DNA of 64,000 nucleotides from Turbatrix aceti (GCA_963969345.1 OZ017770.1:10596180-10660179); one strand, 5' to 3'. Counted from the stretch's first letter, positions 43,482-57,001 are shown. Notes: a model not told the origin generated them from the sequence alone. A program made the numbers and translations.

Positions 43482-46400
43482 TGACAATTTTTGTGGAAAA
43501 AAAGTAATTAACGACAAAATCTTGAAAAATTTTTAGATTGAAAAAAAATATATTTAGATGCAAAAGCCACCAACTCGATGATTTTGATTTTGCAAAGTTG
43601 CTCATCCTGCCTGCCAAAGATTTTAACTACTGCATGTAGCTACAATTGAAGGCCCTTTCTTCGTACCAAAACGCACAGAAGGATGTAATTTATTTTTTTA
43701 ATTTAAACAAAATTGAAACATTTAGCACAAATAAAAAAAAATTACAAATTTCAAAAATAAAAAAAATTTCAAACTGGTAACAAAATTTTTAAAAATATAC
43801 ATACGATTAGTTGGACCTGAACGTCGAAAGGTGAACGTCGCTGACGGGTGCCAAGACGGAGATGCTGACGAGAAAGACGAAGAAGACGCCATCATCCAGA
43901 AGAAAAGCACAAACGACTGCCGAGCGCGCGTTCAATGGCATCAACTGGCATTTGTGCAAATTTTGCTGACAACTTCCCATCCCTCCAGATCCAAAATGCT
44001 GCCTGCGTAGCAACTTCCCATCCCTCCAGATCCAAAAAGGTGCAACTCTCTGAGAACGTTCGTGCGCTTGGCGCGTGACACAATGCTTCCTATGGAAATT
44101 TTTGTAAGCTAATGGAAATAACTCACGAGAATGATTCGTTCAAGAATGATAGTAGCTCATTCTTACATGAATCATTCTCACAGTTTTGCATCTTTCTAGA
44201 TTTGGAAGGCAGGATAGCGCAAAAAGGTTCTATCGCAAACGCGACCTGTTTTTCGCGCCTTTTTCGAGCTGAAAAAAGGTCATTGTCGACGAGCGCGCTA
44301 GGAACGAGTAACAACATGATAGAGTGGAAACACTGCAGTCAAGTTGTAATTAAATTTTGTTAAAAAAATGTAATTAAATTTGATCTAAATTTTACTCTTA
44401 TTATAAACTACGTGTCACGCTTTAAATGATAAACAGGAAGATTATATGTAGATTTTTTTTCAAATTAAAAAGATCAAACTTTTGATAAATTTTTTAAACT
44501 CTATCAAAAGTTTGATAATTTTTCTGAAAATTTTGGTCACAAATTTTTTTAATGTATAAAAAAAAATAAATTTATTAAAAGTTTTTAGTGCTCCGACCAG
44601 TCAGCAGGATAAAAATTGTTTTTTTATTACTTATCCCAGTACAAAGTATTGGTAAATTTTAGTATAAATCCAAAAAAATTTACACAACTTAAAAAAAAAT
44701 CATGACCTTTCAAAATTTTCTAAAAAGTTTTTCAATACTTCGTTTGTCACCATTATTTTTAACATTTTCTAAAGTTTAAAATCAAATTTTTAACAAAATA
44801 TTCTAATTTTTTTCCCATTTTTTTTCGAAAGCTTTGGAATCTGACTGAAAGCCGTAACCCAAATTTTTGTTATAGCTGTAATTTGAAGAAGGAGAATGAA
44901 AATAATCACTGAAGTAAATATTTTAAATGTACGAAAATGAGAAAAAATAAAGATTTGAATTCAGAGAATGACTATGATCAGTAGCGTGAATATTTTACAT
45001 TAAAATTTGACAATTTTTGTGGAAAAAAAGTAATTAACGACAAAATTTTAAAAAATTTTTAGATTGAAAAAAAATATATTTAGATGCAAAAGCCACCAAC
45101 TCGATGATTTTGATTTTGCAAAGTTGCTCATCCTGCCTGCCAAAGATTTTAACTACTGCAAGTAGCTACAATTGAAGGCCCTTTCTTCGTACCAAAACGC
45201 ACAGAAGGATGTAATTTATTTTTTTAATTTATACAAAATTGAAACATTTAGCACAAATAAAAAAAAATTACAAATTTCAAAAATAAAAAAAATTTCAAAC
45301 TTTTAACAAAATTTTTAAAAATATACATACGATTAGTTGGACCTGAACGTCGAAAGGTGAACGTCGCTGACGGGCGCCAAGACGGAGATGCTGACGAGAA
45401 AGACGAAGAAGACGCCATCATCCAGAAGAAAAGCACAAACGACTGCCGAGCGCGCGTTCAATGGCATCAACTGGCATTTGTGCAAATTTTGCTGACAACT
45501 TCCCATACCTCCAGATCCAAAATGCTGCCTGCGTAGCAACTTCCCATCCCTCCAGATCCAAAAAGGTGCAACTCTCTGAGAACGTTCGTACGCTTGGCGC
45601 GTGACACAATGCTTCCTATGGAAATTTTTGTAAGCTAATGGAAATAACTCACGAGAATGATTCGTTCAAGAATGATAGTAGCTCATTCTTACATGAATCA
45701 TTCTCACAGTTTTGCATCTTTCTAGATTTGGAAGGCAGGATAGCGCAAAAAGGTTCTATCGCAAACGCGACCTGTTTTTCGCGCCTTTTTCGAGCTGAAA
45801 AAAGGTCATTGTCGACGAGCGCGCTAGGAACGAGTAACAACATGATAGAGTGGAAACACTGCAGTCAAGTTGTAATTAAATTTTGTTAAAAAATTTAATT
45901 AAATTTGATCTAAATTTTACTCTTATTATAAACTACGTGTCACGCTTTAAATGATAAACAGGAAGATTATATGTAGATTTTTTTTCAAATTAAAAAGATC
46001 AAATTTTTGATAAATTTTTTAAACTCTATCAAAAGTTTGATAATTTTTTTGAAAATTTTGGACACAAATTTTTTTAATGTATAAAAAAAAATAAATTTAT
46101 TAAAAGTTTTTAGTGCTCCGACCAGTCAGCGGAATAAAAATTGTTTTTTATTACTTAGTCCTAGAAACAAGTATTGGTAAATTTTAGTATGAGTCTAAAA
46201 AATTTAAAAATTTAAAATTGGAAAAAAATTTGGAACAAAATTTGTTCTAAAATTTCGTTTAAAAATCTTTTTAAAGTTTTTTTGAACTAAAAAATGTTTA
46301 TTAGCTTCACATTTAGACAGTAAATGGTTGTAAATTTTATAAAATTATAAAAATTTGTAAAATTTTTATAAAAATTTAATTACTATTGTGCCAAAGCAAT

Positions 46401-48256
46401 TCATTTGTAAGATATGAATTGCATTTTCACAATAGTCTAAAAACAAAAAAAATCGTGTGAACGAGTTTGCCAAGTGCTATAAAACTAACCATTCACGCCG
46501 GTGATTTTTCTTCTTATTGGACATTGAATACGCCAAAAATACTGGGAAAAAGATTCAAAACAATAAATTTTGGTCCTTATTTAATGACTTACAGAACCAC
46601 ATTTAATTTTTTTAAACGGAAAGCGTATAAATACACTTTAAAATTAAAATTTTGTTTAATTTTGAAAAACAAATTTTTGTTAAAAAAAAATTTTTGAAAA
46701 ACAACTAAAAAAAGAAACTGTTCAAAATGAAATTTGTATTCTATTTCAAAGTTAAATCTTCTTCTGATTTTGAACAACGTACAATTACTTCTATTTATTT
46801 GTTAGTCAGCAATGAAAAAAAAATTCTTACATCAGTGCTTTTTCTGCTGCGCCTGCTTCTCAAGTTTAGCAACAAGAGCATCTTTCATCGTGAGTTCTTT
46901 TGATAGCCGGGAAATGGTTGCCACCATTTTGCTGATCTCTTCTTTGTGTTCACGCGCATTTTTTTGACGTTCCTGTCGCCATTCAGTAACCAGCTTTCGG
47001 TTTTCCTGCCGAAGTCGGTTTCTGTCATCCAAAATTGCGCGCAGCTAAAATAATATCGTTCTGGTTAGCAACTGGCCGTAAAACAACAAACCTCCTCTTC
47101 GCGCACTTGCTGAATCGCGATCAGTTCCTGTCGTTGTTCAGGTCGCAGATCCATCGTCATGATAGACGAACGCCGCGTTCGACGGGCAGGAAGAGTGCGA
47201 ACAGCCGAATGATGCGCGACCACTGCACACGGCTTTTCAATCGGAAAAGTTGCCGGCTTGACGTCACGATCGACGACGCGGTCCTGTGGGTCGTCGTTGA
47301 CACATGTCACAAAAGACTCGTCGGACTCGTTCATCACAGTAAAATCTATGAACTGCCGACTGAACCCGCGACGACAATGGTAGACGACAATGCAAAAAAA
47401 AAGCTACGTGATTCCCATGGCGTTCTCTGGCATTTGTGCAAATTTTGCTGACAACTTCCCATCCCTCCAGATCCAAAATGCTGCCTGCGTAGCAACTTCC
47501 CATCCCTCCAGATCCAAAAAGGTGCAACTCTCTGAGAACGTTCGTACGCTTGGCGCGTGACACAATGCTTCCTATGAAAATTTTTGTAAGCTAATGGAAA
47601 TAACTCACGAGAATGATTCGTTCAAGAATGATAGTAGCTCATTCTTACATGAATCATTCTCACAGTTTTGCATCTTTCTAGATTTGGAAGGCAGGATAGC
47701 GCAAAAAGGTTCTATCGCAAACGCGACCTGTTTTTCGCGCCTTTTTCGAGCTGAAAAAAGGTCATTGTCGACGAGCGCGCTAGGAACGAGTAACAACATG
47801 ATAGAGTGGAAACACTGCAGTCAAGTTGTAATTAAATTTTGTTAAAAAAATGTAATTAAATTTGATCTAAATTTTACTCTTATTATAAACTACGTGTCAC
47901 GCTTTAAATGATAAACAGGAAGATTATATGTAGATTTTTTTTCAAATTAAAAAGATCAAACTTTTGATAAATTTTTTAAACTCTATCAAAAGTTTGATAA
48001 TTTTTCTGAAAATTTTGGTCACAAATTTTTTTAATGTATAAAAAAAAATAAATTTATTAAAAGTTTTTAGTGCTCCGACCAGTCAGCAGGATAAAAATTG
48101 TTTTTTTATTACTTATCCCAGTACAAAGTATTGGTAAATTTTAGTATAAATCCAAAAAAATTTACACAACTTAAAAAAAAATCATGACCTTTCAAAATTT
48201 TCTAAAAAGTTTTTCAATACTTCGTTTGTCACCATTATTTTTAACATTTTCTAAAG
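43482..48256. repeat. Second 5,008-bp array unit, cut by the duplication junction
   Basis: It repeats 38474-43248 with a constant offset of 5,008 and very few changes. Hairpins lie at 44127-44179, 45653-45705 and 47609-47661. The alternation of module subtypes (SWHPS then SWRPS forms) is the same as in unit one, so the 5-kb block, not the 1.5-kb subunit, was the last thing duplicated. It stops at ctaaag (48256), where the unit would normally go on tttaaaatc. Confidence 0.9.
46832..47334 (-). CDS. Coiled-coil protein encoded in the array (copy 2)
   Basis: Exons 47334-47092 and 47044-46832 encode the same 151-residue protein as the copy at 41824-42326, with the same intron and no amino-acid difference visible. 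Both copies keep full reading frames and splice sites, but given the near-identity of the whole unit this does not prove selection. Confidence 0.55.
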
Positions 48257-48274
48257 TTACGAAAAACGTCGCTT
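48257..48274. other. Tandem-duplication breakpoint with templated insertion
   Basis: Array sequence ends at ctaaag. The 14 bases ttacgaaaaacgtc (48257-48270) are a copy of ATPase bases 25059-25072. Then gcttacgaaaaacgtcatg resumes the ATPase from 25057 and runs on. The ATPase word is thus present twice in 30 bases. This is the mark of replication template switching by microhomology (tt shared at the first jump, c at the second). Confidence 0.9.
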
Positions 48275-50176
48275 ACGAAAAACGTCATGACAGTTACCGA
48301 TGTATGGTATTTTGACACCATTATCCAAGGAGTGCCGGAACGTAAGAATCAGAAAAGTGTTCTGCCATCTCTACTTGATCGCTTTGAATCACCGCTGAAG
48401 GACATGATCGAAATCATGACTGTCTGCAACACTTCAAAATTTGTTATCACTTCAAGAAAATCCATCTGCAGTGTACTTCAGGAAGACCTTGAAGCCGGAA
48501 GCCGACCTGATTCCTCGCACAAAATTGCAACTGGAGCGCCTTCTGAAATTGCGATGCTCCGATACGTCGACAAGTTGATTCATATTGACAAACTCCGAAC
48601 TGCGTACAACATCGTCTACGAAGTTCCGTTCAATTCCAAGCGAAAATGGCATCTCATGATCGCAAAGATGGGTACCAGGGAAGATGGCACAGTTGAATAC
48701 AAACTCATGATCAAGGGCGCTTCTGAAATCCTAGTCAAATACTGCTCGCAGATTCTGACTCATGAAGGAGTGAAAGACCTTGATCAAGATGTCACAGCGG
48801 CTTTCTACACGACGTACGAACGATTCGGTGCCTCGGGCAGAAGAGTCATTGGTTTTGCGATGAAGACATTCTACGCCAACGATCACTTTGAATTTGATTA
48901 CGATGCAGGAAACGTCAAACTCGAAGAGCTAACTTTTGTTGGCATTTCTGCGATCATGGATCCGCCTCGAGACGAAACAGCAGGTGCAATCAGAGATTGT
49001 CGTACAGCCGGTATTAAAGTTTTCATCGTCACCGGTGACCACCACCTGACAGCTGCTGCTATCGCTCGCGAGATCAACCTGATACAAGACATTCCCGGTG
49101 AACCCAAGAATTACGAAGTCCTGCACGGTGAAAGCATTACCAATTTGACTCAAGAGGAATGGGATGAAATCCTGCAAAAACAAGCCCTCGTTTTTGCACG
49201 CACAACGCCGGAACAAAAGTTGCTCATCGTCGAGCAGTGCCAGAAAAGGAAGTACAACATTGCCATGACAGGTGATGGCGTCAACGATTCTCCCGCACTC
49301 AAAAAGGCTGATATCGGCATTGCCATGGGTTCTGGCAGCGATGTTGCCAAACAAGCATCTGACATTATTCTCATGGACGACAACTTTTCTTCCATTGTCG
49401 GTGGTGTCAAGGAAGGGCGAATGATGTTTGACAACATCAAGAAACTTCTCGCTTACCTCACACTCCACGCGACTCCCGAAATCTGGCCCATTGTCATCAA
49501 CTTTGCCTTTCAAATGCCCCTAGGCTTGACGTCACTTCAGATCATCAGCATCGATCTTTTATCCGAGCTCGCTCCGGGCATTTCTATGTCTCAGGAGCCA
49601 GCAGAGGGAGACATCATGCTTCGTCCTCCCCGTCGTCGTGATAAGGTTCTTGTGTCAAAAAGCCTGATGTTTTATTCCTACGTTTACGGTGGTCTTATTC
49701 AGTCAGCTGGCTGCTTTTTAGCCTATCTCTCCGTCTACTGGTACAACGGCTACTCTTTTGACCAACTCTGGTATTCAAAGGACGAATGGGAGATCAATTC
49801 AGACAACGACAATATTTACGACTCGCAAAATAGGTACAAAATTTCTTGTGAAGCCAGGGGAGCGTGGCACGTAGGCATTGTCATGGGACAATTCTTCCAC
49901 ATACTATGCGTGAGAACTCGTCGCCAATCCATTTTTACCCATGGTATTTTTGTTAACTGGAGATCCATTGCATCGATGGGCTTCGAAGTTATTATTCTGC
50001 TTGGTCTTCTGTATATTCCTATCATCAACGAATTCCTTGAGGCCCTCCCTCCCCCGTGGACGGCTTGGGTAGCAGCAATTGGTATGGGCATGATTATGTT
50101 CGGCTTTCAGGAAATGAGAAAGCTCATAATTCGTCAGTTCCCGGATAGCACCGCCTGTCGGATCTTGAAATGGTAA
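48270..50176 (+). pseudogene. 5'-truncated copy of the P2C ATPase
   Basis: The reading frame of the intact gene is kept from LTKNVMTVTDVW to the stop, and the first ATG at 48287 would give 629 residues. Missing are the promoter, exons 1 and 2, the actuator domain, membrane helices M1-M4 and the catalytic Asp391 of DKTGT, so no pump activity is possible. One amino-acid change is seen: VTGDHH is preceded by Ile (ATC) here and Met (ATG) in the intact gene. Upstream is AT-rich array DNA with no promoter I can recognise. If transcribed, it could produce sense RNA identical to the gene's 3' two-thirds. Confidence 0.9.
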
Positions 50177-52854
50177 TTGCTACTTGACTAACAAGAAGAA
50201 AGAATTACTAACCTGCCTTATTTTCTCATTGCTTTTTTACCTAAATTGTGAATAACTGGTTGTGCTTATTATTTGATCCAATTATAATTAGTTTTTTTGC
50301 TTAAGTTCAAATAAACAAGTATTAAAACAAGCAAAAATGCAGTAGTATGACATTTATTTTGCCCGAGTAGAGCATTGCGGAAAGACAATGGAATTTTTCA
50401 CCGAAGTCGTCTTTTCCCCTTTACCAAAAATTCAAAATAGTGTTTTTATTTTTTTATTTATTTACTGTCCTTCTCAATGGTTGGCACCACATTACATATA
50501 ATATCGTAATGCGATTACATGGGACGTCTACCTCGAAAAAGTATATGCATACATAAATACCGCGATGATTAAAATCGATGGGCCCTGGCTCCCATCGATT
50601 AAATTTAAGGCTGGTGTGGGAAGTGTCAATGCCGCTTAGGAACCACATTGACACTTTGTTGTGTCTACTCCTATGTATTTTTATGTTCATTAAAAGCTAG
50701 TCTGTGACATGATTTAGTTTCGACGGACAAATTTTTTACAACTGCAAATGTTTTTTAGGCCCTATACGAAGGCAAGGGCGATAAAGGCGCCTCCATAGAC
50801 GGAGGCGATCAGAGGCGCCTTTGGTGTCAATTCTCAAATTTTCTAGTACAAAATCAATGCAAAAAGCAGAATTATGATAAAATTCTATTAAATAAAACGG
50901 TGATGATGTTTTTTTGACTTTTTTTGGTTTTGAAGGCGCTTCCGAGGGCGATGAAGGCGAAGGCGATGTTACACTGGTATAAGGAACGTTCACCATAAGG
51001 CCTTTTACCATAGGACTTTCCACCATAGTAAACAAAAAATTTATGAAATGCCAAAATTCAATATTTAAAAAAAAACCAAATGTTTAAAAAAACATTTGTT
51101 TACCAGTAGATTTCTCGTGACAAGAAACCCCTGTATAATGGAATTCAGATTTTTTGAAGCAGGTCGAAAATTTGACGTCAGAAACTTTGGGAAGCCACCT
51201 GCGACACAAAACATTTGTAGTTGTAAAAACCATGTCCGCGAACCCCCCCCCCCCTTGTTTCTATGTATATTCTGTCGCAGACTCCCTTTACATTTTTTGA
51301 TATTGACACGGATATTTTTCATCTCTTTTAACAGTGTTTTTAATCACAGGATGTTGAAGGTATTACTACACTTATGATAAAAATAGGAAATGACAGTTTT
51401 AGAAGCATAGAAGTCAAAAAGCTTCTTCGCGATCTAAACAATCAGCTATCTCAACGTTGCGCTTATCATGTCATTTTTTGATTCTCTTTAATTTTTACCA
51501 CAAAAAACAACCCCCACCCTTATCATACATATTTTGCAAACTCAATGTGACACGTAATCAATATTCGTTATGGATCGGCCCTTCTACGTACAAATATATT
51601 TATCAAGTACAAATACATTTATCATATTCTTCCTGATTATTGTAATGTTGTTACATGATATGTTGTGTGTGCAAATTTGGGGAAATAAATGTAAATGTAC
51701 GACATAATAACAAAAAACTTGATGCCTTGAAATATATTTATATTTACTTGCTGTCATGAAAACTGCAAAAACAACACATTACGCCCGTTTTTCAAGCTGT
51801 GTACATGGGTCGTTTGCGTGTGGTGAGCCCCCCCCCCCTTTGATCTATGTATCGTTGGTTAAGAGGCAGCCGTTGTACGCCTAGTCAAAGGAATGTGTGG
51901 TTCTTTTTCCAGTCAAGCAGCTGACAGTTGGGTGTGTACTGTGGTGAAATGTCCCTTGAATCAGAAAACAAAGCGTTTGACAAGGATATTTTGCTTTTCA
52001 CAATACTCAATCAAACTTTTTTCAAGATAGAAATAATGAACAGTATTTCAAAAAGTTCCTTGAATTTTACGCTTTATTATTTGTGTTGTATTGTTTAAAC
52101 AAATATTTTAACAAGAAAAAATCTAACGGGATCAACCAGGAGAAACACTGAAGATGCTTGTGGCGCTTAGAATTCGCAGATATCGTTGTTTTGGTTTTCA
52201 AATTTTTTGACTGCGCCAAGTACTAGAAAATTTGCATATAAACCCTACCATGACTATATAAGCGTTGTTAGAATGTAAATAAATGAGTCTTGTCGATTAG
52301 CAGTGGTGACGAGACGGGGATTCGAACCCATGACTCTGAGGGTTGCAAAGATGGGATTCCCTGGGAAATTCCCCGGAAAACTCCCGAAAAAATTAAGAAA
52401 GGTAAAATTTTTTTATTTTTTCTGAAGTTTGACCATTGGGCTTCAAATCTCGCTTTAATGTAAAAGTTAGTTTGCAATTTTAATGATTGTTAATAAATAT
52501 ATTGTTTTTGGTGTGGTTTTTTTATTTTAGACCCCGTTTTAGACGCATGGCTTTATTTGGATGCGGGGAATTTGAAACGGGATTTCCTTTGGAATCTTTG
52601 GGAATTCCCCGGAAATATTCCCCTATTTTTCATTCCCCGGGAAATTTCGGAACTCTGCTCCGAAGAGACTGGTGGATAACGCTAATCCGAAGATAACGCT
52701 AATGTGAATTTTCGTTTAATTTTGCATTCTTGTGGTTTAACAAAAGGTCTAATAAAAAAATAAAAAAATTTGCACTTTTGAATTGGGATAATTTTAATTC
52801 GTGGTAAAATTATGTATATTCCATTTAAAAATGCTTTTTGCGTTTCTTTGGATA
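50177..52854. other. Gene-poor stretch (right copy of 26963-29639)
   Basis: Same content as the left copy: hairpins at 50573-50600, 50622-50655 and 50783-50822, poly-C runs, and the GGGAATTCCCCGG-rich patch. No gene is seen. Confidence 0.5.
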
Positions 52855-52869
52855 ATGCGATCACGTTTA

Positions 52870-53205
52870 CTTTACTTTACTTTACTTTACTTTATTACTC
52901 TTACTCGTGCATAATTACTCATTACAAAATTAAAGAGACAGTGATGAGTATCGAGATTGCACGAAGAGGGCGCCGTCAATCGTAGCTACCTGCGTCACGT
53001 CGTAGTCCTTAGCAGGAGCGTTCTGGAAGGCCGCAAAGTCGTCGGTCCATCGCCTCGGAGGGTGGCCTGGCGGACGCTTGTTCTTTGGCGTGGTCGGAGG
53101 CACTGGCTGGAGGTACCGGAGGCGGGAGAGGTCCTTTGGCGGCGTAAAGTTCCGTGTAGAACTGGCTGATGGCATCGGCAGATCCCTGTACTGCATCCTG
53201 GCCTG
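52870..53205 (-). mobile_element. LINE 3' end with 15-bp TSD (right copy)
   Basis: Same insertion as 29655-29990, with target duplications at 52855-52869 and 53206-53220. It is inherited by the segmental duplication, not a new insertion. Confidence 0.8.
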
Positions 53206-53218
53206 ATGCGATCACGTT

Positions 53219-53292
53219 TATTATTCGGTATTAGTCGGTAGAGCGTTGGTCTCATAATTCAAAGGTCGTGAGTTCGAGCCTCACCGGGAGCA
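53219..53292 (+). pseudogene. tRNA-Met-like pseudogene (right copy)
   Basis: Identical to 30004-30077, with the same missing 5' acceptor strand. Confidence 0.6.
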
Positions 53293-53325
53293 ACTTTTTG
53301 TTTCTTCTTTTTGTTTATAAAGAAT

Positions 53326-53395
53326 TTATTTATTTATTTATTTCACCATTACTCAGTGGTTAGTTATCATTAGACCAGATGTTAGGAGGCACAAA
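53326..53395 (-). mobile_element. 70-bp LINE tail (right copy)
   Basis: Same 70-bp insertion and 14-bp flanking repeat as 30111-30180. Confidence 0.75.
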
Positions 53396-54222
53396 TGTTT
53401 ATAAAGAATATTTATAACGAATTCACTTTTCAATAATTTTAAACATATAAGAAAACAAACAAATGGTTTAACATTTAAAAAAAACCTTAAAAAATTTTTT
53501 TTCGAACTTGTTTCGTTATTTTTTTTCTATACAAATAAAAAATTATTACTCCCTCTCTATTCATTCAAATGCTTCAGTCTTGGTTGTCTGGCTCCGCCTG
53601 GTCACTGTGCCTATAAAACCCCTCGCTCGTAAATATTCGAGGCTGTTCTTCTGACTCATGTTGTTCATTGTTGATCAACGTACTATCTAATCGAATAAAT
53701 TATTTTGTGACTCGTACTAGACCAGGGGTGATAAGACCTGGTTTCACTGTGAATCACAGGGAATATTTAAGTGATTCACATGAGAACGCCAACTCACTCA
53801 GGGCAGTTATGTGTCGTTTGTTTTTGTTGCTGTGTCGCAGATTTCTTTATGATTGATTTGACTTGAATTTGATGTTATTTTGTTGCAACGGCTTTTGCAT
53901 ATCTGTAATTTATTTCTGTAGGCATTCAACTTTTTCGGACATAAGTTATACAAGTGTAAATATTATATTATAAATATAATACTTTGATTGTCACTCTGTG
54001 GCTATTTGTCATTCTTTATTTTTAGAGCGAGTTTTTTTAAAACATCTCATTGTGGTAGTGTTAACGCCTTGAAGGTGTCTCCTTGTTCTGCATTGATTTA
54101 TATTCTCTAAAAATTTTTTTTAATTTGTTTTTTTTGAACAGAAAAACATTTTTCTGCTACGGAATGACAATACGTTTTTTTTTTAATTTTTTTGTTAATT
54201 TTTTAATTTTTTTAGCCTTAAT

Positions 54223-54384
54223 ATGGAGAGCAAAACCTCCAAAGTCGGCGACGTCAATGAAGACACGAAACACGACATTGTCCACAAACTCAGAATCGCA
54301 CTCCAACAGCTCGCGGACGAACTTCAGACTCTGAAGTCTCTTTGCCAAACCTTCGAGTCTGACCTCTTAAACAACAACATTTAA
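54223..54384 (+). CDS. Putative 53-residue small protein (right copy)
   Basis: Identical to the frame at 31008-31169, including the T-tract acceptor before its ATG. Confidence 0.35.
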   Translation: MESKTSKVGDVNEDTKHDIVHKLRIALQQLADELQTLKSLCQTFESDLLNNNI

Positions 54385-55475
54385 AGAGTTTGTTCCTGAG
54401 TTTGTAATACGTTTTTGCAAAAAAAATAAAAAGGTTTCAATATCACGTTCTAATCATATTCGACTTGGATTAACTTCATAAAATTGGTACTCTTGTTTTC
54501 AACACGCGGGATTGTTGGGAAAGCTTGTCGTTAGACGCTATTATATTTTGGAAAAGCCTTGCAATTACTCAAATGATATATATTTTTGTTGAGCAATATC
54601 GTCGGCTATCAGGTTTTTTTTATGTGTTGTTAGCAAGGTAATGATGAAATCTGTATTTACTTTCAGTTATTGGCCTGCAAATCGATCATTTTTTGTATTT
54701 TTACCAACTTGCACTTCGAACCACTGCCACATTGCATAAAATTAATATTTTTTATAAGCTGTGACTTGTTGCAAAATTCAGGACATGCCCGATTAATTGA
54801 TATAAATATTTTGTTTTACAATGAAAAACGGAAGTCACCCCAAGCTACCAAAGTTAATGCAATGCGCGCACGCGCATACATTTTTTCGGGCTCTACAACC
54901 CCCTTGTTGCATCCTGCAAAGGCAGGCAGGCATCTTTAGTTTATGTAGATCAAGTGAATGTTACAAGGGAACGCAGTGACAGGGATGATTGCTTGTACTA
55001 GACAAAGTCGTGTGTTTTTGTTGCTTGTCGTAGCAATTTTTAATTCATTGATTTGACTTGAATTTTGTTGCAACGACTTTGGCATATCCGTAATTTGTTT
55101 CTGTAGGCATTAAAATTGTTTGGACTACGGTTATATTGTATTTCAGTCCGTGTCATAATTACGTGTTATTTGTCATCGTTTTTCTGAAAGTTTGTGTTTT
55201 CTAGAAAAACTTTCTCTGGGAGGCTGATTAACGGTGATCTTCCGCAAGAGCACGTTCTTTTTGGGCCTAAAGATTGTAGATATTTTTCTCTGAATCTCTT
55301 TTCATTGCGATGTTGATTGTTTTTGCTTAGGTCAGCAGTGATTTTATATCCTCATCCATTTTTTTTCTGAATTTTTTAGTTACGTTTTTTTTCAACAACC
55401 GAAAAACATTTTGCTATGTCGTGACCATAAACCTTTCTTTTTGAATTTTGTATGCTTATTTTTCAATTTTTTTAG

Positions 55476-55738
55476 CAGTGAAAATCGTCAAACTTTGCTT
55501 AGACGTCGGGGGCAAAATCGTCGTCCCTTCATGCAACCCTTGCGTTCACCGGGTCAGAGCACCTGATGACATCATTGTTGGAGATCTGTGCAGCTATTCT
55601 GACGGGAAACGTCTCATAATCGCAGAAGTTATCGAAGTCATCGACGTCAATGAAAACTCAAGCTATGATGTACTCGCAAGCCTACACAAAATACTCGAGA
55701 CCGAACTTGAGTCTCTGAAATCAGTCCTTCGCTTCTGA
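55476..55738 (+). CDS. Putative small protein exon (right copy)
   Basis: Identical to 32261-32523, again without an in-frame ATG after the acceptor. Confidence 0.35.
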
Positions 55739-56089
55739 AGTCTGCCTGAAGACTGCTAGCTTTTTTTTGTTCTATAATACGTAGTTTTTTTATAATTGGT
55801 ACTTTTGTAATTTTAATTATATGTAAAATGATTTTATAAAATAAAAAAATTTATTTATTTTTACTTTATTTGAACAAAATACATTTTTTCAACGTGGTCA
55901 ACAGAGCCATATTTTTTTGGTAGTATTTTTCTTTGTTTGTCTTGAGTAAAAAAATAATGATAAGAATAAGGAAAACAGAATAGAAATAAAGCAAAAAACC
56001 GAACAAAAGCACCTGTTTGCGAGTTAAAATACTGATTTCAGAAAAATGTAATTTTTTTTTTTTAATAAACCTGGAGTAGTAAAATGATT

Positions 56090-56162
56090 TGGTCCCGGCC
56101 GGGATCGAACCGGCGACCTTCCCCGTGTAAAGGGGATGAGATAACCGCTACTCCACGGAACC
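56090..56162 (-). tRNA. tRNA-Val (TAC), right copy
   Basis: Identical to 32875-32947 with intact cloverleaf and internal promoter boxes, so the duplication raises the gene dose. Confidence 0.9.
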
Positions 56163-56320
56163 GTTGAAAACAAAAAAAAGAGATTTTTGTTCAATATGAA
56201 CGTTTTTTTGTCATTTTTCCCAAAAAAGGTTTTCTCAAAAAAATTCGATTACCGTTACACGTAGGCTGAAGGCCAATATACGACGCAAAGAGAAAAAATA
56301 CGACTCCATCTGTGTAAAAA

Positions 56321-56440
56321 ATGTGCGAAATGAACTTGGCAAGACGTGCAAAGGTGTTTGACACCATCAAGAAGAAACTTCTCAGCGGCACCGTGTTGAC
56401 CCCATACGAACCAGAAAGCGACACCGACGTCCAGGCATAA
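56321..56440 (+). CDS. Putative 39-residue frame (right copy)
   Basis: Identical to 33106-33225; same doubts apply. Confidence 0.2.
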   Translation: MCEMNLARRAKVFDTIKKKLLSGTVLTPYEPESDTDVQA

Positions 56441-56817
56441 GCTAGCGAGCGAACATTGGCTTTCTCATCTACCAGAAGATTAGCGGTATGATTGAAAGTG
56501 TGGAGGCCAACGCATCCACAAGCTTACGTCAGCAGAAGTCAATTTCGCTTACATAAAAGTCGTTGCTTGCTCAATGGGCTATCATCCTTGGCGACTTCAT
56601 CTACCTACACCAGCACGCACGACTTCGCAAACGCAGACACATTGTCCAGGCTCCCGAACCCTGACGGTTGTACGACGGGGTACGACTCCAGTGAGGAAAC
56701 CATGACCACCAACGTGATCCCCAAGACGATGAAAGCGGAGACGGAACAAAACGGCAGATCTCGACAAGAGATTCGCGGAGACCAAGAAGGTTTTTGCGCA
56801 CATAGTTCTTTTTTGCC

Positions 56818-56927
56818 TAGGGGGGGAACCAAACCATCTATGGGGGATCGAGTTCCCCCCTAAGAAAGTCTTTTTTTTGTGTATAGGTGGGGAACTTAAC
56901 CATCTATGGGGGATTTAGTTCCCCACC
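56818..56927. repeat. Twin compensated hairpins (right copy)
   Basis: Same pair as 33603-33712, at 56818-56862 and 56886-56927. Confidence 0.7.
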
Positions 56928-57001
56928 AAGAGGATAGGGTGGGGAACTGAATGAGGGTGGGTATCGACATGTGGGGTATGGGGAACTTAAAGTAAAAATA
57001 G

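Noticed and set aside
36775..48256. CRISPR-like array
   Set aside because: Repeat units are kilobases long, spacers are absent and the DNA is eukaryotic.
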